From Nitzschia sp. pyKryTriq1 (lineage: Eukaryota; Bacillariophyta; Bacillariophyceae; Bacillariales; Bacillariaceae), in contig OY101126.1 of the NCBI GenBank assembly GCA_956465555.1, positions 1,034,501 to 1,098,500 on the forward strand: DNA of 64,000 nt, in the 5' to 3' direction. The translations under genes were made by a program, and so were the position numbers. Below are positions 1-10,702 of the stretch, one piece after another (position 1 is the first letter of the stretch; each line of letters opens with the position of its first letter). Under the pieces are notes generated by a model. It was given only the letters and a program-made list of their open reading frames with translations, was not told where the DNA came from and made no database searches.

Positions 1-1055
1 GAAAAGAGGCAGAGAACAGGGCGGTTGGCATGTGGCGTTTGTGCGACATGGACTACCGGTACAGTACGAGTACCTGTACCAGGTACCGTACCAGGTACCG
101 TGCTGTCCTGCACGAGTAGCGGATCGCGACCAGAATACACGCGAGCCGATCTGCGTAAGAGCCCACGTAGGTTTTGTACTACGAGTATGCCTATGCCATG
201 GAACACGCGGATCAGTCTGTCCTCTTTCCGTCGCTCGTCCTGTCAACATCAACCATCACGCACGGGTTGGTTCCGTGCGTCGGTCATCGACCATCGAAGA
301 AGCTGAGTGGTACCGGTACTCATACTCGACAGTACGATACTCTACAGCGTAATCTAGAGTAGAGTATGGAAACGAAAAGGTATCTCCTCGCAGCAAGCTA
401 CCGTCTACTAGCAAGTAATCAAAAGTGCGCCCCAAAAAACGAAGCCTCGCAGCCATGTGCCACGATGCATATCAGTAAAATGAATCAGCCTGGCTGACAT
501 CAAGTTTCAATACTACTAAGTTGTCGTCTGAGCTGGGAGCTGACTAGAGATACAATAGTATGGTTCCTTAGATCTGAGGCAAAAAGGAGGATAATCTTGG
601 ATCTTGACTGATCCTACGAATATGCTTCTTGCTTGAGCATTCCGAATTCGGGGATGCCGGGCCGTGCCGCTTGGTTAATCCACGCAAAGAATGAAGGTAC
701 CTCCATCATTTCAGAACAGAGAATTTCGTTTCGTATGCTATAGTACCGCTGGTTAATGATAAAATGTTTATTTTTAGATGACGACTCAATTTCAGCTCAG
801 CATTGTTCGTACACGAATACATTGACAAAGGATATAATAGCAGATTGGGTACCGCGTTGGTCAACAACTTTCCTTCACGGGGTAGTCAGATAGAGGAACG
901 CAATGCTCCATATCATTGCGGTGTTACAACATCTTGAACTGATAGAGTAATGATGCAGTATATATCTATGCCTATGAATTGACCTGTCTCAGTCATATCA
1001 CATACTCCTATATCCTACAGGTATTTGTACTCCCATTCGTGTAGTAGAAGTACCA
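1..1055. other. Intergenic, GTAC-word rich; no gene seen
   Basis: No convincing reading frame. Bases 55-105 and 305-345 are packed with short palindromic words (ACCGGTAC, GGTACC, AGTAC) that recur in nearly every gap of the window. The rest is unremarkable AT-rich sequence up to the end of the Spc24-like gene. Confidence 0.6.
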
Positions 1056-1930
1056 TTACAAGGATCCCTCGATCAAACTCCATAGACGGTTTGCCGTTTC
1101 CACTGGATCATGGTCTCGAGGGTCAATTGAAAACAGCTTAAGACCTTGTCGATCCGGGATGGCCTGTACAAGAACAAGAAGAGATTTTCATAAGTCCACG
1201 GCGTGAGGGTTCCTTTGCGAAGTGGCCCAATAATACTACTGGTAGTCCCACATGTCATTCGTTTACTTACCACCGAGCCTGACAGAATATCATCCTGCAA
1301 AAAGTCCCACTTGATACCAGTAGTCGATGCGTACAGAGAAATCGAGTGTTTCAAACGAGGGACTTCCCTCTTGCGCTCCTCCTCTACACCATCGATGCAT
1401 TCAATCTCCTCCGAAGCCTCTTGTTGGTGCAAGGCAATCTGTTGCTGTAGCTCAACTTGACGTTGATCAATCTCGTCGATATCCTGGAGCAATTTATCTC
1501 GGTTTTGCTCCAAGCGGCTAAGGTTCATGGAAAGCTGCGCCAAGATGGAAGATTCTTGCTGACAAGCGGCCTGGGCTTGCTGGATCTGAGTGTCCAAATC
1601 GACTTGGATCTGCTCCGATTGCTTCATCATCGCCTCCATCGGCTCGTCATCGTCCGCACCAATCTGTTTCAAAGACACCAAGAAAGAATCAGTTCCAGTA
1701 GCTTCCGATTGGTACTGGTTTCGAAGATTCTTGAGTTTCTGTTTGAGGGCCTGCATGCGGTCTTCGTTGGAAAGTTCTTTGTTGTTGTTGTTGTCACTGC
1801 CATCGACTACTACGACGTGATTGGCAGGAGTTTCGATAAAAACAGTGTCTCCCTTGCGTTTGTGACTTTTGGTGGCCATCGCTCCATCAGTCGGCGAGTC
1901 GGGTAGGTTAATAGTAGAGGTCAACGTCAT
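1056..1930 (-). CDS. Spc24-like kinetochore protein
   Basis: Two exons, 1271-1930 and 1056-1163, joined across a 107-nt GT-AG intron (1164-1270) in phase 0, giving 255 residues. The long frame reading through the intron ends in unlikely sequence. The spliced form instead ends with residues like SIDPRDHD and NRLWSLIEG, which fits the Spc24 tail. Residues about 50-185 are Gln/Glu-rich coiled coil. They are followed by SISLYASTTGIKWDF, which resembles the start of the globular RWD head of Spc24 (plant members read LSLYASVTNI). Spc24 pairs with Spc25 in the Ndc80 complex that links kinetochores to microtubules. The start is the ATG at 1930; another in-frame ATG lies at about 1879. Family call from memory of the motif; Spc25 or another RWD protein is the alternative. 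Confidence 0.68.
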
Positions 1931-2653
1931 GGTAAATTTTAAATTGAGTGTTTCTATGTTGAGTACGAGAACGTAATAGACAAGAAAACTTTGCCTGTAA
2001 GCATAATGCATACCATACGGTAGCAGTACCAGGTACCGTAGCATGGTCCGGGCGATGATTTAATTTGAATTTCGCACGTCTGCTGTACCGTAACGGTTAC
2101 TCGTCGATGGGGCAGGCGTGCGCGCGTTCGGTACCAGGTCCCATGGTTACGAGGATTTTACGCACCGGTAGACCCCTAACGGTACAGACAGTCGAGCGAG
2201 AGCACAAACGAGGACAGAGCATCCACCAAAAATCTCCTGAAGTCCGATCCATCCGATCCATGCGTTCTTCTACCAATGGACTAAAATGACTGCAAACGAT
2301 AGCGTCCGTCAGGCGTCCGCTCCTCCTTCCCTCGCCCTGCGCTCATCCAGCCTTACAATAATAATTGTCCCCCTTTATCCATGAAGAATCATCAAGCTAG
2401 TAAGGGGTCCAAGTGATTTTTTGTTTTTGTTGTTGAGTATGGGCGGTGGGCGGAGCATTACCAGTACAGTACCAATACTGGCACTGTATGTCCAATATCC
2501 GAGAAGCTTTTGTTTCACAATTTCATCATCGACCAAGTCTTCTCTACGGTAGCTAGATCTCTTATTTTGTGTCTTTCTGTACATCGCCTTCGCGTACGTA
2601 TATAGTTAGTCTTCTGACAGTCACGGCCCACGTATCTACGCAATCAAGCAAGC
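1931..2653. other. Divergent intergenic region between Spc24-like and HCNGP-family genes
   Basis: Shared upstream region of two divergent genes. It holds GTAC words at 2020-2045 and 2460-2485 and an AT-rich stretch at 2400-2450. No reading frame here has support. Confidence 0.5.
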
Positions 2654-3331
2654 ATGGACGCGTTGGCGGGCTATGGGTCAGATGACGACTCCTCTTCGGC
2701 TTCCTCTTCGGTCGGTCCCGGGAAGAACGAAACGCAACCGGTGAGTTCCTTATCGGGATTGTTGGGAGATGTTTCTGATGCCTCGGAGGATGAGCCTGAT
2801 ACCGTACATCCGCCTCAGTCATCTGAACCCTCGCCTTCCAAGAAAGCGAAAGTGGAGGTGTCACCCGACAGCGAAACCGCTACTACCACCCCTAGTAGCA
2901 AGTCCAGCTTGCTACCCGAGCCAATTCTATCCAAGGATGAGAACGACTCGTGGATTTATTGGAAGGTTAATTATTTGCAGCGACCTTTGGATCAAAGTCA
3001 TCGCTTGTCTCTAGTAGACAATGCCCCAAGCATCCAAGAGCTCCAAGATAATTTGCAGCGACTCACCCAAAACTCGAATGGCAACAACAACAACACGGAT
3101 TCTCAGCAGAACTGGGCGGATCGTTTGAGATCACAACACGAGTTTCATAATCCACATTTCTTTGCGTCAGTGGTGGAGCATTTTGGAATTCGAGATCCGC
3201 TGGGATCAGCCATTCCATCATCCAGCGGCAGCAGCAGTGATAATACAGAGGTCCGAGACTATGAACGAAAACTATTCCCGATAATAGTTGCGGATGCGGA
3301 AGAAGCTGGCGAGTCGTCGTCTGCCACTTGA
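2654..3331 (+). CDS. SAP30BP/HCNGP-family nuclear protein
   Basis: Intronless, 225 residues, ATG at 2654. The N-terminal 80 residues are acidic and Ser-rich (starting MDALAGYGSDDDSSS) with a short basic patch near residue 62, typical of nuclear regulators. The diagnostic part is residues about 145-185, LRSQHEFHNPHFFASVVEHF followed by GI and a GS pair. It matches the HCNGP core, where a short helix is followed by EFxNPxxxxxxxxxxGIxxLGSN. SAP30BP relatives act in transcriptional repression and in splicing of short introns, which suits a genome with introns near 100 nt (inference). The tail is acidic. Confidence 0.78.
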   Translation: MDALAGYGSDDDSSSASSSVGPGKNETQPVSSLSGLLGDVSDASEDEPDTVHPPQSSEPSPSKKAKVEVSPDSETATTTPSSKSSLLPEPILSKDENDSWIYWKVNYLQRPLDQSHRLSLVDNAPSIQELQDNLQRLTQNSNGNNNNTDSQQNWADRLRSQHEFHNPHFFASVVEHFGIRDPLGSAIPSSSGSSSDNTEVRDYERKLFPIIVADAEEAGESSSAT

Positions 3332-5069
3332 GAATATGCTGTATGATATTGACTGGCTGGACGGCTGGACGGGAGCCACGTGATCTGCTGTGGATGGAAT
3401 TGGTACCGTCCCTCTTGGCTCGTACAGTGCTTTCGCTTATTGCCCAAGAGTTTCTCTTGAGCTATGGGCGCTGCTCCTACATGTATCTTCTAAGAAGACT
3501 GACTATTTCCTTGCTCTACTTGAGGAGGGCGATAGTGGATCGAAGGACTGACGGGATACTTACTATTCTACGGGCAGCGAGCAACACTTGTTACATTCTT
3601 GACGAAGACGAGGTGAAATGTCCGTGGAACCATGAATCGGGCTAGGCGGTGACAGAAAATACGAGAGCACTTTCGTAGGGACGAGGAGCTCGAATCGGTA
3701 CTACTCCAAGGCCTATGGCATTCATTGCCGTTGGATATTCTTGAAAACGACCACCACCAAATGGAATCTACTATAAGCAATCCGATTGGAGTCCACTTTT
3801 TCTCTCCCTCGAAAATGCCCCTCGTTGTTTGTATACTGGCTTGTCAACCCAAATATAGTGCTCCGGTAATATGATGCTATCTCTTCTTTGCTGTTGCAGT
3901 GGTGCGAAATACAGCATACGTTATTGTGCCCCAACTCCGCGTGATCTGGCTGCTGCTACTACTACTCTAGCTAGAGGAGAGAGGATACGAACAGACGAGG
4001 TGCTGTACTTGTAGTCTACCGGTACATCACCTGGTACCGCCTTTCAGTGTTGTGTGTGTTGTGTAGAGTAAGGAGTCCATCGTGGTCGGCCCGACTTCTA
4101 GCCGTTGCTTTTGAAGTTGAGTACATGTTGAAGAGGGACTTCGATCGGAGGAATCCAATACCGAGCGAAGTACGGACGCTCATGATTCGATCAATGGCGC
4201 AGGAGCCAACCAGCCCTCAACTCTCTCGGACATTCTAGACCGATGAATCAGATGAAATTAAAAGAAGTGAGACTATTTTTCTGGGGTGTTTTTGAGAGAT
4301 GAATCTTTTGTAATCGTAAGGTAGTCGTGAAGTGTCAGGGGCACGAACGACTTATCATAAATGTAGTGGTGATGGCGATCTTGGATGTCTTGTGAAGTTT
4401 GTGAAGGAGGGATCGCCTCTAGATGAAATGCAGTAGTCGTTGACGGAGGTGTCACGACTAGTAGGAACGCTATGACGTCACGCAGTGTCAGGATGACGTC
4501 GAGGGAGGGACGGACGGACCGATGACGTCGACAGGACACTGCATTCATACCTCACAGTACAAGCAAGGTACTGGTACACTTTATTGTGGGTTCCTTCCCG
4601 GGCATATACTCTGAGAATTTGTTTCTCAAAATCCATTATTATTTCTATCAAAAGAATTCAGACAGCTTGTGATTCATATCGGGTCATTATCGTCGTCGTC
4701 GTCGAAAGTACCGTCAAAAATCTCTGAATGTTCTCCCTCGCCTTGCTTTCCACGAGCACTAATGACTATTGAGCGTTGTTTGTTTATCCGGGGGCTATAA
4801 TCAATAATTAAAAAACATCGCTCAGTTCTCTCGAATCTTAAAACAAACATAGTGTCCCTATCCATGCAGATGAGAACGTCGAGAATCACAATTACGAGTA
4901 TTTATTTGTTCGGTTCCATGATTTATTTTCTCCGAAACATCTCGCGCTATGCTCCTTGCACTCATCTCATCAAAACAGAGCATCCATCCCCAAGTTCATA
5001 AAATCAGCCTTCATCGATTCTGCATCAAGAACGACACAATCTCTTGCAAATAAGAAGTAATAATACAAA
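3332..5069. other. 1.7-kb gap with CRE-type site cluster
   Basis: No gene with homology that I recognise. GTAC words lie at 4015-4040 and 4565-4575. Three TGACGTC sites sit at 4473, 4494 and 4523 (listed separately). A minus-strand ATG frame of 91 codons (4273-4548) has a hydrophobic stretch followed by an Ala-Phe, vaguely like a plastid signal peptide, but the support is too weak to call it. Confidence 0.5.
4473..4530. promoter_or_regulatory. Cluster of three TGACGTC (CRE-like) sites
   Basis: TGACGTCA at 4473-4480 and TGACGTCG at 4494-4501 and 4523-4530, spaced 21 and 29 bp, about two and three helical turns. TGACGT/ACGTCA are the CO2/cAMP-responsive elements described in Phaeodactylum promoters and are bound by bZIP factors. 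The nearest confident gene downstream on the plus strand is the PRXL2-like gene 540 bp away. Which gene they control, if any, is unknown. Confidence 0.4.
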
Positions 5070-6041
5070 ATGGCTGCTTGCATCAACACAAAACGAGAAC
5101 AGTACAAGAAAGATTTCTGGTCGAGTGATCGCGAATTAGCACGAGAGTCCGCTCCTTTCACGACGTCGTCTTCGAAATCATCAACTGACAACATGGCTGA
5201 AACCCGTAAGCCAAGTCCAAAAACCGATGATTCGTCTGCTGCTCTGACGGTCCGAGGGTCAGAACACAGCGCCTCTTCTTCTCCCGAGGACATCGTCGAG
5301 GAGGACTCAGCAGCAGTTGATGCTCTCTTCGCCCTCCCCAAGTCGGTTACGAAGAGTATGCCTCGCATTTACAAAAGCGAGCTCGCCCCACTGGACCTGC
5401 GTTTTGGCATGGTTCGTGAGGAATCGAAAGTCGTCACCCTCGAAAGGGCCAGCAAAAAGGTTATCCGACAAGCCGTTGTCAACGCCCACAAAGCACAAGC
5501 TTCCGTCTGTTTTGTAGTCAAACGTCCTGGCTGCGTTCTTTGTCACGAGCAAGGAAGATCCTTGGCTCAACTCCTTTCCGAATTTGGAGATAACCAAGTT
5601 GGTGCATGGGCGGTTGTCAAAGAGATCGATGTGGACAATGAAGGTTTGCTCACTCTCTACCAGCAGTATTTCCGCTTTCCTTTCTTCCGCGACACCAAGC
5701 TGGCGCTTTACTCTGCCCTTGGTGATCGAAGGGTTACCAGCCTGAATCCGATCACACTCGTGAAGCGATTTCGAGCTGCCCGTAAGCGTCTCAATGAGAA
5801 AGGGATGGAGGGAAATATCATCGGAAAAGGGGAAGGCATGATTCTTGGGGGCATCGTGATCTTTGACCGGAAGGGAAATCTGAAATACGCTCACGAGGAG
5901 CAATTTGGCCGTGAACTCCCTGTTGATGAAATCCGAGCAGTATTGAAACGCCTCGTACAGGAAGGCAACAGCAAGCGCCGAGAGAGCGTTTGTTCCAGTG
6001 AATTCGGTCCTGAAAGCAGTGATACGGGCAAAGCATGGTAG
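5070..6041 (+). CDS. PRXL2/FAM213 (SelU-like) thioredoxin-fold protein
   Basis: Intronless, 323 residues. The first about 100 residues are Ser/Lys-rich and poorly conserved in appearance. The rest is a peroxiredoxin-like 2 (AhpC/TSA-2) fold. A beta strand (SVCFVVKRPG) leads into the redox motif C155-V-L-C158, followed by a helix (EQGRSLAQLL), then YQQYFRFPFFRDTKLALYSA-LG, a typical FAM213 signature. A GGIVIFDRKG strand and a second strand ending near residue 290 complete the fold. Family members in algae often carry selenocysteine at the first position; here it is an ordinary Cys codon. The family is thought to act in thiol redox control. No signal peptide is evident, so the protein is probably cytosolic. 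A second in-frame ATG (residue 42) could be the true start. Confidence 0.82.
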   Translation: MAACINTKREQYKKDFWSSDRELARESAPFTTSSSKSSTDNMAETRKPSPKTDDSSAALTVRGSEHSASSSPEDIVEEDSAAVDALFALPKSVTKSMPRIYKSELAPLDLRFGMVREESKVVTLERASKKVIRQAVVNAHKAQASVCFVVKRPGCVLCHEQGRSLAQLLSEFGDNQVGAWAVVKEIDVDNEGLLTLYQQYFRFPFFRDTKLALYSALGDRRVTSLNPITLVKRFRAARKRLNEKGMEGNIIGKGEGMILGGIVIFDRKGNLKYAHEEQFGRELPVDEIRAVLKRLVQEGNSKRRESVCSSEFGPESSDTGKAW

Positions 6042-6585
6042 CTGAGCAGCCACCAGCCCCCGCCCCTGAACAGGCTAAAAATATAGAAACTAAAAAATCA
6101 TTATTTCATAATGGTGGTGCTCTCCTAGCCGTTATCCTTGTCCTACTAGCTACTAGTTCGTGCTCTAGTACCATTAGTAGATTGGTGGGCAGACCCGCCT
6201 TCCAGGATGATTGTCCTTTATGTCTGTAAGTGGCTGCTGCTCTTATTGAATTTGTTTCTGGTTAGCCTTCTTAACTATACACTCGTCCTCCTCGCTCTCC
6301 TCCACCAGCAGCACCAGCAGCAACAAGATTCCAAGAACTGTATCATACCTAGTACTGAAGTACCAAGTACTGAATCGCGCGCCCACGAGTGGCCAGGGGG
6401 TGAGACGTGAGACCTTGGTGAGACCGGTAGTGTAGGCGACTGTGCTCTTGGTTCAGGACGAAAGCGCCAAAAATTGCGTGCGAAGCTTTCGTTGAAGATC
6501 GATGACCCGCTTGCACGTGGCGGCGGCGGCGGGCGGCGGGATGACAGACTTGATTTGCATTCTGTTATTATTTCCATTGCAAGCG
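6042..6585. other. Downstream gap before the inverted-repeat element
   Basis: No supported gene. A short Leu/Val-rich frame at 6035-6229 overlaps the end of the PRXL2-like gene and has no recognisable features. A G/C-rich tract lies at 6517-6540. Confidence 0.5.
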
Positions 6586-6689
6586 TAGTGTTCTGGAAAA
6601 TATGGATTCCATATTTCGGCCATTATTTCGGGAAATATGGAAGGAAATATGGAAAAAATATGGAATTTTTATCGCGTGTTCTACCGTGT

Positions 6690-6776
6690 TAAATATTTAG
6701 CACGGAGGAAACACGCAGTAAATATTTAGGACGGAGGAAACACACAGTAAATATTTAGCACGGAGGAAACAAGCAG
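6690..6776. repeat. Three tandem 29-bp repeats
   Basis: Units at 6690-6718, 6719-6747 and 6748-6776 share the core TAAATATTTAG followed by ACGGAGGAAACA; only two or three positions differ between units. The array lies just inside the left end of the inverted-repeat element. Confidence 0.85.
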
Positions 6777-7271
6777 TACTCCGTCGCGCGTCGCGACACA
6801 AAAAAGGAATTGACAGTTGACAATCAACAAGACAATGGCGGATAGATAGACTGCGTCGCTTTTATTAACCAAGATGCTCAGACTTCTTGTTCCGTCCAAT
6901 CTTCATTCTTTAGGGTAAGCATGAGTCGTCAGAGGTGGTTGAGATCTGTTTTGAGTCTTTTTCGTTGAGTACTGACACTTTTGGGGTCTAGAGGACCCCG
7001 CTTGATCTTGTTGTCTCCCATTCTCGTCAGAGTATGTTATGGTTGAATGCGATGGAGGGAGGGAGCGAGGAGAAAGACAACAAAAGGCGAAGGTTTGCCA
7101 TGCCATCATTGCCACATGGCATGGCACATGGCATGTTGTTTTGGCGGATACCGAACTGAACTCAGTACCGGTATGAGTACGTACTCTGTCTTGTTCTTCG
7201 CAAGTTTCATTGGCTATGCCATGTCCTCTGACCTACTACAACTGCGCGCAATGGGTGCGCATACAATGACA

Positions 7272-7289
7272 TGACGTCAGCAGACGTCA
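7272..7289. promoter_or_regulatory. CRE-type pair upstream of FKBP8-like gene
   Basis: TGACGTCA at 7272-7279 and GACGTCA at 7283-7289, about 190-200 bp upstream of the FKBP8-like ATG and inside the inverted-repeat element. Such sites are bZIP targets; function here is inferred only from sequence. Confidence 0.35.
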
Positions 7290-7476
7290 GTAGTACCAGA
7301 CTACGTAGAATTGTACATAATTCCATATTTTTTCCATATTCGTGCGTCGTCGCTTCCATATTTTCCAGAACACTATGCAAGCGCTCCTCGCACTACACTA
7401 CCGGTAGACACTCGAGTTGTCGTTGTCGTTCATCACAATCCTGCTAGAGCAGGAGGCCAAAAAGACAAGCAAGATC

Positions 7477-9031
7477 ATGGTGGAAATCGAAGAGGTACCA
7501 GCTGACGAACCCCAGAAGAAGAATGGATCGACTGGTGATGATGATTCGAAGAAGCCGCCATCCGAAAAAGATGCTGACGGGTGGGAAAAGCTCATGGGCG
7601 ACGATTTAATTATGAAGGTATGGTACAGTGAGGATCGTGCGTGTGGGAGGTTTAATGAATGAATGAATGAATGAAATTATTCAATCCCAGACTCTTGTCT
7701 CGTCAATACTTCTTTCTGACTCGGTTGTGCTGCCCCTGCGATGATTTCAGGTGATCGACAAGTCCGAACCAGCAGGTGACAAAGGACCCGAGCCAATCAA
7801 TCCACAAGATTCCGTCTTGATTGACTTTGTAGGTAGAGTTGCCAAGGACAAAACAGTGACGGATGGTCCCATATTTCAAGAAGTCAAGGGATGGTTGATC
7901 ACAGTCGGGGATGGAGATGTCTTGCCGTGCTTGGAAATGGCTGCAAGATTTCTAGAAACGGGGCAAACCGGTCGGGTCTGGGCACATTCCAAGTTTGCCT
8001 TTGGAAATGGGACTCGTAGCTACACCGTCGGTGATCAAACACAACAATTACCGCCCAATACTAGCGTCATGTTTGAAATCAAAGTGACCATGATCGTGAT
8101 GGATACCAGTCGTTTGAACCCATATTTTACAATCCAAAAGGCAAATACCCGCAAATTGATCGCCAATGATATTTATCAGCAAGAATGGTGCGCCGCTCCC
8201 AAATCACTAGAAGACCCTTCGTGCGAAATGGCCATGAACCGAGCCATTCGTCTGTATACCAAAGCAGCTAAAGATATGGACACTTTGCTACAGGGAACGT
8301 ATTTCAGTCAAGTTGAGCAGGATCATCCCCAACGGGGTCAGTCGCAACAACTCATGATGGATTGCCTCAACAATATCGTGGCGGTCCATTTGCGACAACA
8401 TCAATATCATACAGCAAAACAAGCATCAGTGGAAGTCTTGAAACAAGATCCGAAGAATATCAAAGCGCTGTTGAGAGCGGCCAAGTCGGCACTGCTGGAT
8501 CCGGCGTCGACATTGGAAGAAGTCGAAGCGGCGCTCAAGGCTGCTGAAGATGAAATAACGTACAAGAATCCACAGCAAGAGAAAGAACTGAAACAAATCA
8601 AGGCACAATTTAAGAAGAAACGACACGAATACAAGGAACAGTCCAAGGCCATGTTTGGAAACAAATTACAAAGGAATAATGCCCTTTCTTCGGACGATGC
8701 CGACAAGCAAGACGAGCAGCAGAAGGAAAGCACAGAATCGAAAGGGGGAGAACCAAAGGGAATGGGTAAACCCAGGGTGTCGTTTGATGAATCAACAACA
8801 AAGCCACCGAGTAAACAGGGGACGGACGAGTCGGTGCTGGTCAAGGACGACATCAACTTTTGGAAAGCTCAGCTTAGGTCCATGCTCATCCAAGTGGTTC
8901 TGCCGCTGGGACTCTACTTTTTGTATCGTCTCGTGATGAAAGCCAACAGGATTGCCGAGGCCACGTTGGCTGCCAATGAAGCAAGGATGCCAGTAGTAGA
9001 CGATGCGGATACTACTATCGACCTGGACTAA
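7477..9031 (+). CDS. FKBP8-like, membrane-anchored FK506-binding TPR chaperone
   Basis: Exons 7477-7617 and 7751-9031 with a 133-nt GT-AG intron, phase 0; 473 residues. The motif DGWEKLMGDDLIMK just before the intron is the WxxxLG..L lead-in of FKBP8/FKBP38. Next comes an FKBP-like fold (VLIDFVGRV, then VGDGDVLPCLEMA, GQTGRVWAHSKFAFG, LPPNTSVMFEIKV). Many active-site aromatic residues of classic PPIases are not conserved, as in FKBP8, so activity may be weak. TPR-type helices follow at about residues 160-290. A hydrophobic tail anchor (SMLIQVVLPLGLYFLYRLVM) near residues 430-450 is followed by an acidic end. FKBP8 sits on mitochondrial/ER membranes and binds Hsp90. The start is the ATG at 7477; the frame is open further upstream but without an ATG. 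The intron contains a GAAT microsatellite. Confidence 0.88.
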
Positions 9032-9190
9032 ACCAGTATCGTGCATCGAAGCGAAGCTACCGGTACAGTACACTCGAGGGGCAATACACAATGTTATGGA
9101 TACTTCGTAGAGACCGTGCCTACTAGAGACAGTATCGTATGCATGCATTTCTAACAGTAGTTACACAAACGGAAAATAATAGCAGCGCAG

Positions 9191-10702
9191 TTATGCCCCT
9201 TCTGCCTTTTCCGATCCATAGCGAGCGGCCGCTTCAATGATTCCTGCCCAGTCACCTTCCTCGATGAGATGGTCTAATTCGGCCGCTTTGGTGGCGTCTA
9301 TGGCATCCTGCCAGGATTTGTCCCGAAGAGTCCATTCGCGGCTCACGACACTCAGCTTGCCCTGGGTGCTTTCATCGGTACCCCCGGCCTCAGTTATTGC
9401 ATTGGCTGCGGCGGCTAGTGTGTTCCAGTCTCCCTCCACAATGGCTGCTTCGAGGCCATCAAGATTGACGGAGAGGTCAAGGTAAGAAAGCTCTGGAGAA
9501 CTTTGAGCTTTTCCGGATCCATCAACAACAGAATAGCCCGAAGCATACTCAGGTGTCTCAACAGAACCTGACGAGGACCCACCATGGGATGGTCCCGTCA
9601 TGTCCGACATCGGAGATGGTTGTGGGGGGAATTTCAGAGAGGAGGGGAGCTTGTACACTACCGCGTCGGAGGTCGCTAATTCTTCCAGCGGGATTTGAGG
9701 TTTCTTTTTCTTGTCAGCGAAAAACGGTGGGTCGCTATCGTTCAGAACCTCGGGGCTTCCCCATTCGAGACCAGCAACGGAGAAATTCTCAATAAGATCT
9801 GTCTCCTGAGGCTCAATCTCAGGAATTTCCTTATTCAGTGAGAAAAGTGAGGAGAATCGACGGTGCCCCAGGACAAAGGCAGCTACCCCGGCACCAACAA
9901 ACACTACTAACACGCCTGTCAAGATCGCCAGAAGACTGCCTAGAGAGAGTTTGCTGCCCAGAGCGACTTCGTCGTTGGATGCGGCTGGTTCAGGGGCTGT
10001 TGTTTGGGGTGCATTTGTCTGGATGTTGTCGTCATCGAAATAACTACCAACGGCAGGTGCTTCGGCAGCTGGAGGTGAAGACTCGTCCTCCGCCTCCTTG
10101 ACCACATCTCTCTCGGAATAGACTTGGACAAAACTTTCCGGAAAAAATTCGACCAAAATCGTTTGGAGTCTACCATATAAAACAGCAGCATTGAAAATAG
10201 CCTCGAAGGATTCTTCCACTTGTATCGGGTCGTCTCGATTGTTATCAAGAACCAGGCGAATCGCGGCATACACCTTTTCACAACGATCCAGCTCGACGTC
10301 CCCCACCCCCGGAGGACAAGGCTGTCGACTTCCACCTGATGAAAGACCCAATGAACTAGGAATATCGACATGAACCTGGAGTTTACGTCGATTAGAAGGT
10401 TCTAGGGAAGAAACGGGCGCGTCTTCCGTTGGATCCGCGCTAACCAGCGATATCCAGTCATTTTCCACAACCGACAGGGTTTCCAACGCCAGAATGTCTA
10501 CAGCCCAGACTAGTTCTGACTCATATGTCTCCCAGGAAATATTATCTCGAATACCATCCTTGATTACAACTGAAAAGACTACAGATCCGATTACCTTCAA
10601 AACTTTCTCCTTAGTTCGCCGTTCCTGCTGTTGTTCCTTCGACTTTGTTCCGTCGATCGCGGCAACGAAGAGAAAGAAGATCAAACTCCAAAGATTATTC
10701 AT
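9191..10702 (-). CDS. Single-pass secretory-pathway protein with C-terminal EGDW repeats
   Basis: Intronless, 503 residues. There is a signal peptide at residues 1-18, a luminal or extracellular region of about 235 residues with a Cys pair, a Pro/Thr/Ala-rich stalk, and one transmembrane helix at residues 256-278. A basic stop-transfer (GHRR) comes next, then a cytosolic tail of about 220 residues. The tail ends in two copies of a helical motif, LDGLEAAIVEGDWNTLAAAA at 414 and AELDHLIEEGDWAGIIEAAA at 474. I have seen this EGDW motif as a repeated tail element of diatom membrane proteins, but I know of no assigned function. The gene is convergent with the FKBP8-like gene, with stop codons 160 bp apart. 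Confidence 0.75.
   Translation of the reverse strand: MNNLWSLIFFLFVAAIDGTKSKEQQQERRTKEKVLKVIGSVVFSVVIKDGIRDNISWETYESELVWAVDILALETLSVVENDWISLVSADPTEDAPVSSLEPSNRRKLQVHVDIPSSLGLSSGGSRQPCPPGVGDVELDRCEKVYAAIRLVLDNNRDDPIQVEESFEAIFNAAVLYGRLQTILVEFFPESFVQVYSERDVVKEAEDESSPPAAEAPAVGSYFDDDNIQTNAPQTTAPEPAASNDEVALGSKLSLGSLLAILTGVLVVFVGAGVAAFVLGHRRFSSLFSLNKEIPEIEPQETDLIENFSVAGLEWGSPEVLNDSDPPFFADKKKKPQIPLEELATSDAVVYKLPSSLKFPPQPSPMSDMTGPSHGGSSSGSVETPEYASGYSVVDGSGKAQSSPELSYLDLSVNLDGLEAAIVEGDWNTLAAAANAITEAGGTDESTQGKLSVVSREWTLRDKSWQDAIDATKAAELDHLIEEGDWAGIIEAAARYGSEKAEGA

Larger units (their letters stand above)
6586..7375. mobile_element. MITE-like element with inverted ends
   Basis: Bases 6586-6606 (21 nt) recur exactly as the reverse complement at 7355-7375. 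A second block at 6646-6667 (22 nt) recurs inverted at 7319-7340. The two blocks keep the same order from the outside in, so the ends form imperfect terminal inverted repeats of roughly 80 bp around a 0.65-kb centre. The ends are built from ATATGGA/TCCATAT words. The interior has no transposase frame but holds a 29-bp tandem repeat and a CRE pair. It ends about 100 bp upstream of the FKBP8-like start codon, so it could contribute promoter sequence. I cannot see a target-site duplication with certainty. Confidence 0.6.

Noticed and set aside
4273-4548. Minus-strand 91-codon ATG frame with a hydrophobic segment and Ala-Phe
   Set aside because: Could be a small plastid or secreted protein, but it overlaps the CRE cluster and has no second line of support.
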